Source: Comamonadaceae bacterium (GTDB lineage Bacteria; Pseudomonadota; Gammaproteobacteria; Burkholderiales; Burkholderiaceae). From it: a stretch of 9,818 nucleotides of DNA. Under the pieces are notes generated by a model. The model had not been told where the DNA came from and ran no database searches. It saw only the letters and a program-made list of their open reading frames with translations. This document shows positions 8,348-9,818 of the stretch, piece by piece (the stretch's first letter is position 1; each line of letters starts with the position of its first letter). Where the stretch lies: contig CANKOT010000085.1 in NCBI GenBank assembly GCA_947484245.1, forward strand, positions 1-9,818, written 5' to 3'. A program made the translations under genes and the position numbers.

Positions 8348-8349
8348 TC

Positions 8350-8383
8350 GGTCGGCAGTTTTGGTTTACCAAAGCTGCCAACC
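8350..8383 (+). other. Long stem-loop between ispE and tRNA-Gln
   Basis: GGCAGTTTTGG at 8354-8364 pairs with CCAAAGCTGCC at 8369-8379 over 11 pairs, one of them G-U, around a TTTA loop. Three further pairs (8350-8352 with 8381-8383) extend it past one C/A mismatch. It begins 3 bases after the ispE stop and ends 5 bases before the tRNA. No T-run follows, so it is not a standard rho-independent terminator. It may instead protect the ispE 3' end or mark a processing site between ispE and the tRNA. Confidence 0.6.
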
Positions 8384-8388
8384 CGTGT

Positions 8389-8465
8389 AGGGGAGTCGCC
8401 AAGTTGGTTAAGGCACCGGATTTTGATTCCGGCATGCGAAGGTTCGAGTCCTTCTTCCCCTGCCA
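8389..8465 (+). tRNA. tRNA-Gln (anticodon TTG)
   Basis: A complete 77-base tRNA folds by eye. The acceptor AGGGGAG (8389-8395) pairs with TTCCCCT (8455-8461), the innermost pair being G-U. The D arm is GCC/GGC. The anticodon arm is CCGGA-TTTTGAT-TCCGG (8416-8432), with anticodon TTG at 8423-8425, reading CAA and by wobble CAG. The T arm is GAAGG-TTCGAGT-CCTTC (8438-8454). The discriminator is G8462, and CCA is encoded at 8463-8465. The gene lies between ispE and prs on the same strand, so it may be processed from a longer mRNA. I see no duplicate of its 3' end downstream, hence no sign of an integrated element using it as an attachment site. Confidence 0.97.
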
Positions 8466-8492
8466 AATGTTTCACAAGCCGTCAAACGCCAT

Positions 8493-8570
8493 GTGATTGG
8501 ATGCGCGGTCACACGCGCAGTGATTGAAATTTATGCGCTAACCCGCATCGGCCCTTCATTTGATCGATCA
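8493..8570 (+). promoter_or_regulatory. prs leader with clustered small palindromes
   Basis: The 112 bases between tRNA-Gln and prs hold three symmetric elements. TGCGCG-GTCACA-CGCGCA (8502-8519) is a perfect six-base-arm inverted repeat, flanked by direct copies of GTGATTG at 8493-8499 and 8520-8526. ATGCG-CTAACC-CGCAT (8533-8548) is a second. TGATCGATCA (8561-8570) is a perfect ten-base palindrome just before the prs start. No convincing -35/-10 pair was found by eye. The symmetry could be an operator or RNA leader structure, and its function is unknown. Confidence 0.4.
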
Positions 8571-8577
8571 TAAGTTC

Positions 8578-9555
8578 ATGCTGCAACCCAACACAAATTC
8601 ACATTCAGACTTTATGGTCTTCAATGGCAATGCCAACCCTGTGTTGGCGGCCGAAGTGGCCTACGAGTTGGACGTCACACTTGGTTTGGCCGACGTTGGC
8701 CGCTTCTCTGACGGCGAAGTCAGGGTTGAGTTAAAGCAAAACGTGCGCGCTCGTGATGTGTTCGTCATTCAGTCGACATGCGCCCCCACCAACGAAAACA
8801 TGATGGAACTGCTGATCATGGTCGACGCTTTAAAGCGCGCCTCAGCAGGTCGCATCAGCGCCATCATTCCTTACTTCGGCTATGCCCGCCAAGACCGTCG
8901 CCCGCGCTCAACACGCGTGCCCATCACGGCCAAAGTGGTCGCCAACATGTTGCAAGCAGTGGGTGTGAATCATGTGCTCACCATGGACTTGCACGCCGAC
9001 CAAATTCAAGGTTTCTTCGACATTCCCGTCGACAACATTTACGCTTCCCCCGTGCTCTTGAGCGATCTGCGCCAAAAGAACTACGAAGACCTCATTGTGG
9101 TCTCACCCGACGTAGGCGGTGTGGTTCGCGCACGCGCATTGGCCAAACAACTCAATTGCGATTTGGCCATCATTGACAAGCGTCGTCCCAAAGCCAACGT
9201 CAGTGAAGTGATGCACGTCATTGGCGACATCGATGGCCGCAACTGCGTCATCATGGACGACATGATTGACACGGCCGGCACCTTGGTCAAAGCCGCTGAG
9301 GTTTTGAAAGAGCGCGGGGCCAAAAAAGTTTACGCGTATTGCACCCACCCTATTTTCTCGGGCCCCGCCATCGACCGCATTGCCAAAGGCTCTGCCCTCG
9401 ATGAAGTGGTTGTGACCAACACCATTCCTTTGTCACAAGCCGCTGCAGCCAGTCCCAAAATTCGCCAACTCACTGTGGCGCCGCTGTTAGCCAAGACCAT
9501 GCAGCGCATGGCCTACGGTGAATCGGTCATGAGTTTGTTCTCCGATCAAGACTGA
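8578..9555 (+). CDS. prs: Ribose-phosphate pyrophosphokinase (PRPP synthetase)
   Basis: Makes PRPP from ribose-5-phosphate and ATP for purine, pyrimidine, NAD, His and Trp synthesis in the cytoplasm. From ATG 8578 it has 325 residues, against 315 in E. coli. An in-frame TTG at 8560 would add six residues, and ATG 8614 would remove twelve. 8578 is preferred as the first ATG, although no strong Shine-Dalgarno sequence precedes it. Motifs are [22 protein letters not shown], the ATP-binding loop [10 protein letters not shown] from residue 102, the active-site His139 in [13 protein letters not shown], and the PRPP loop DDMIDTAGT at 227-235. The Ala233 in that loop replaces the Gly of E. coli. High conservation makes the call certain. 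A hairpin spans its stop codon and a terminator follows. Confidence 0.97.
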   Translation: MLQPNTNSHSDFMVFNGNANPVLAAEVAYELDVTLGLADVGRFSDGEVRVELKQNVRARDVFVIQSTCAPTNENMMELLIMVDALKRASAGRISAIIPYFGYARQDRRPRSTRVPITAKVVANMLQAVGVNHVLTMDLHADQIQGFFDIPVDNIYASPVLLSDLRQKNYEDLIVVSPDVGGVVRARALAKQLNCDLAIIDKRRPKANVSEVMHVIGDIDGRNCVIMDDMIDTAGTLVKAAEVLKERGAKKVYAYCTHPIFSGPAIDRIAKGSALDEVVVTNTIPLSQAAAASPKIRQLTVAPLLAKTMQRMAYGESVMSLFSDQD

Positions 9556-9559
9556 TCGG
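9542..9559 (+). other. Stem-loop spanning the prs stop codon
   Basis: CCGATCA (9542-9548) and TGATCGG (9553-9559) are perfect reverse complements around an AGAC loop. The 3' arm begins with the prs TGA stop. No T-run follows, so this is not a terminator by itself. It lies 12 bases before the terminator hairpin and may act with it to protect the mRNA end. Confidence 0.45.
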
Positions 9560-9571
9560 GAACATCATTGT

Positions 9572-9597
9572 GGGCTGCTTGACGGCAGTCCTTTTTT
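9572..9597 (+). terminator. Rho-independent terminator after prs
   Basis: GGGCTGC (9572-9578) pairs with GCAGTCC (9585-9591), with one G-U pair, around a six-base loop, immediately followed by six Ts (9592-9597). This is the textbook intrinsic terminator layout, though the stem is short. It lies between prs and rplY, so it either ends the prs transcript or attenuates reading into rplY. Confidence 0.7.
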
Positions 9598-9602
9598 AAA
9601 CA

Positions 9603-9627
9603 GAGTCGCACTGGTCGCGGTCGACTC
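9603..9627 (+). promoter_or_regulatory. Hairpin in the rplY leader
   Basis: GAGTCG (9603-9608) and CGACTC (9622-9627) are perfect reverse complements. Inside them ACTG (9610-9613) pairs with CGGT (9618-9621), one pair being T-G, around GTCG, with a single bulged C at 9609. The result is a stem of ten pairs ending 4 bases before the TGGAG ribosome binding site (9632-9636) of rplY. Its position suits translational control of rplY, but no ligand or protein is shown. Confidence 0.4.
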
Positions 9628-9642
9628 ATCTTGGAGTTAGTT

Positions 9643-9818
9643 ATGAAATTTGTCGCTTTTGAGCGCTCTTTGCAAGGTACGGGTGCGAGCCGCCGTCTGC
9701 GCAATTCAGGTAAGACACCTGGTATTGTTTATGGCGGTGTAGATCAGCAACCCCAATTGGTCGAACTTGACCACAATGCCCTGTGGCACGCCCTGAAAAA
9801 AGAAGCTTTCCACGCAAG
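9643..9818 (+). CDS. rplY: 50S ribosomal protein L25 (Ctc/TL5 family), 3'-truncated by the window edge
   Basis: The first 58 residues of ribosomal protein L25, which binds 5S rRNA in the large subunit. The visible N-terminal domain starts MKFVAFER and contains [19 protein letters not shown], the conserved 5S-binding signature, then [22 protein letters not shown]. The start at 9643 is supported by TGGAG at 9632-9636. Family members in betaproteobacteria usually carry a second, Ctc-type C-terminal domain (about 200 residues in all), but this lies outside the window, so whether the protein has one or two domains cannot be seen. It follows prs by 87 bases, a gap containing a terminator and a leader hairpin. 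In related genomes pth usually comes next. Confidence 0.95.
   Translation, partial: MKFVAFERSLQGTGASRRLRNSGKTPGIVYGGVDQQPQLVELDHNALWHALKKEAFHA

Noticed and set aside
8350..8383. ispE-tRNA hairpin as a rho-independent terminator
   Set aside because: The bases after the stem are AACCCGTGTAG, with no T-run, so intrinsic termination on the + strand is unlikely.
8389..8465. tRNA-Gln as a possible integration site of a mobile element
   Set aside because: The tRNA is followed directly by the prs leader and prs. No integrase gene and no repeat of the tRNA 3' end were found in the window.
8278..8496. A 72-codon + strand reading frame running through tRNA-Gln, with a GVAKLVKAPDFDSGMRRFES-like product
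   Set aside because: This is the well-known artefact of translating a tRNA gene. It overlaps the end of ispE and the complete tRNA, and has no independent support.
8560..8577. TTG at 8560 as the prs start
   Set aside because: TTG is rare as a start, it sits inside or beside the TGATCGATCA palindrome, and ATG 8578 already gives a protein slightly longer than the E. coli enzyme.

Overview
The window is a stretch of housekeeping chromosome from a betaproteobacterium. It most resembles Burkholderiales, probably a Comamonadaceae relative such as the Limnohabitans/Rhodoferax group. This is inferred from protein sequence character and gene order (mutM, TPR gene, lolB, ispE, tRNA-Gln, prs, rplY), not from a database search. 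There are no mobile elements, CRISPR arrays, prophage genes or foreign-looking segments. Coding density is very high, and the longest stretch without a protein gene (8348-8577, between ispE and prs) holds the tRNA and two leader-like segments.

Left block, + strand (2-3264): the 3' part of nadK (NAD kinase), recN (SMC-like repair ATPase) and rapZ (P-loop RNase adapter). The gaps are 3 and 20 bases with no visible terminator, so this looks like one transcription unit. It meets a minus-strand pair tail to tail: the last 25 bases of rapZ overlap the last 25 of mutY.

Middle block, - strand (5137-3240): mutM followed by mutY, overlapping by 16 bases. They are the two glycosylases of the oxidised-guanine (GO) repair system: MutM removes 8-oxoG opposite C, and MutY removes A mispaired with 8-oxoG. 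A possible promoter lies in the 74-base divergent gap in front of mutM.

Right block, + strand (5212-end): a secreted TPR protein in the same position as Pseudomonas LbcA (PA4667), lolB (lipoprotein insertion at the outer membrane), ispE (isoprenoid precursor kinase), tRNA-Gln(TTG), prs (PRPP synthetase), and the beginning of rplY (ribosomal protein L25/Ctc). lolB and ispE share an ATGA stop/start. A strong hairpin separates ispE from the tRNA. The prs leader is rich in small palindromes. prs ends in a hairpin over its stop codon followed by a rho-independent terminator, and a further hairpin lies in the rplY leader.

I found no undescribed multi-gene system. The points worth a second look are small: the apparent lack of a lipobox in the LbcA-like protein, the convergent rapZ/mutY overlap, and several unexplained RNA hairpins around tRNA-Gln, prs and rplY.
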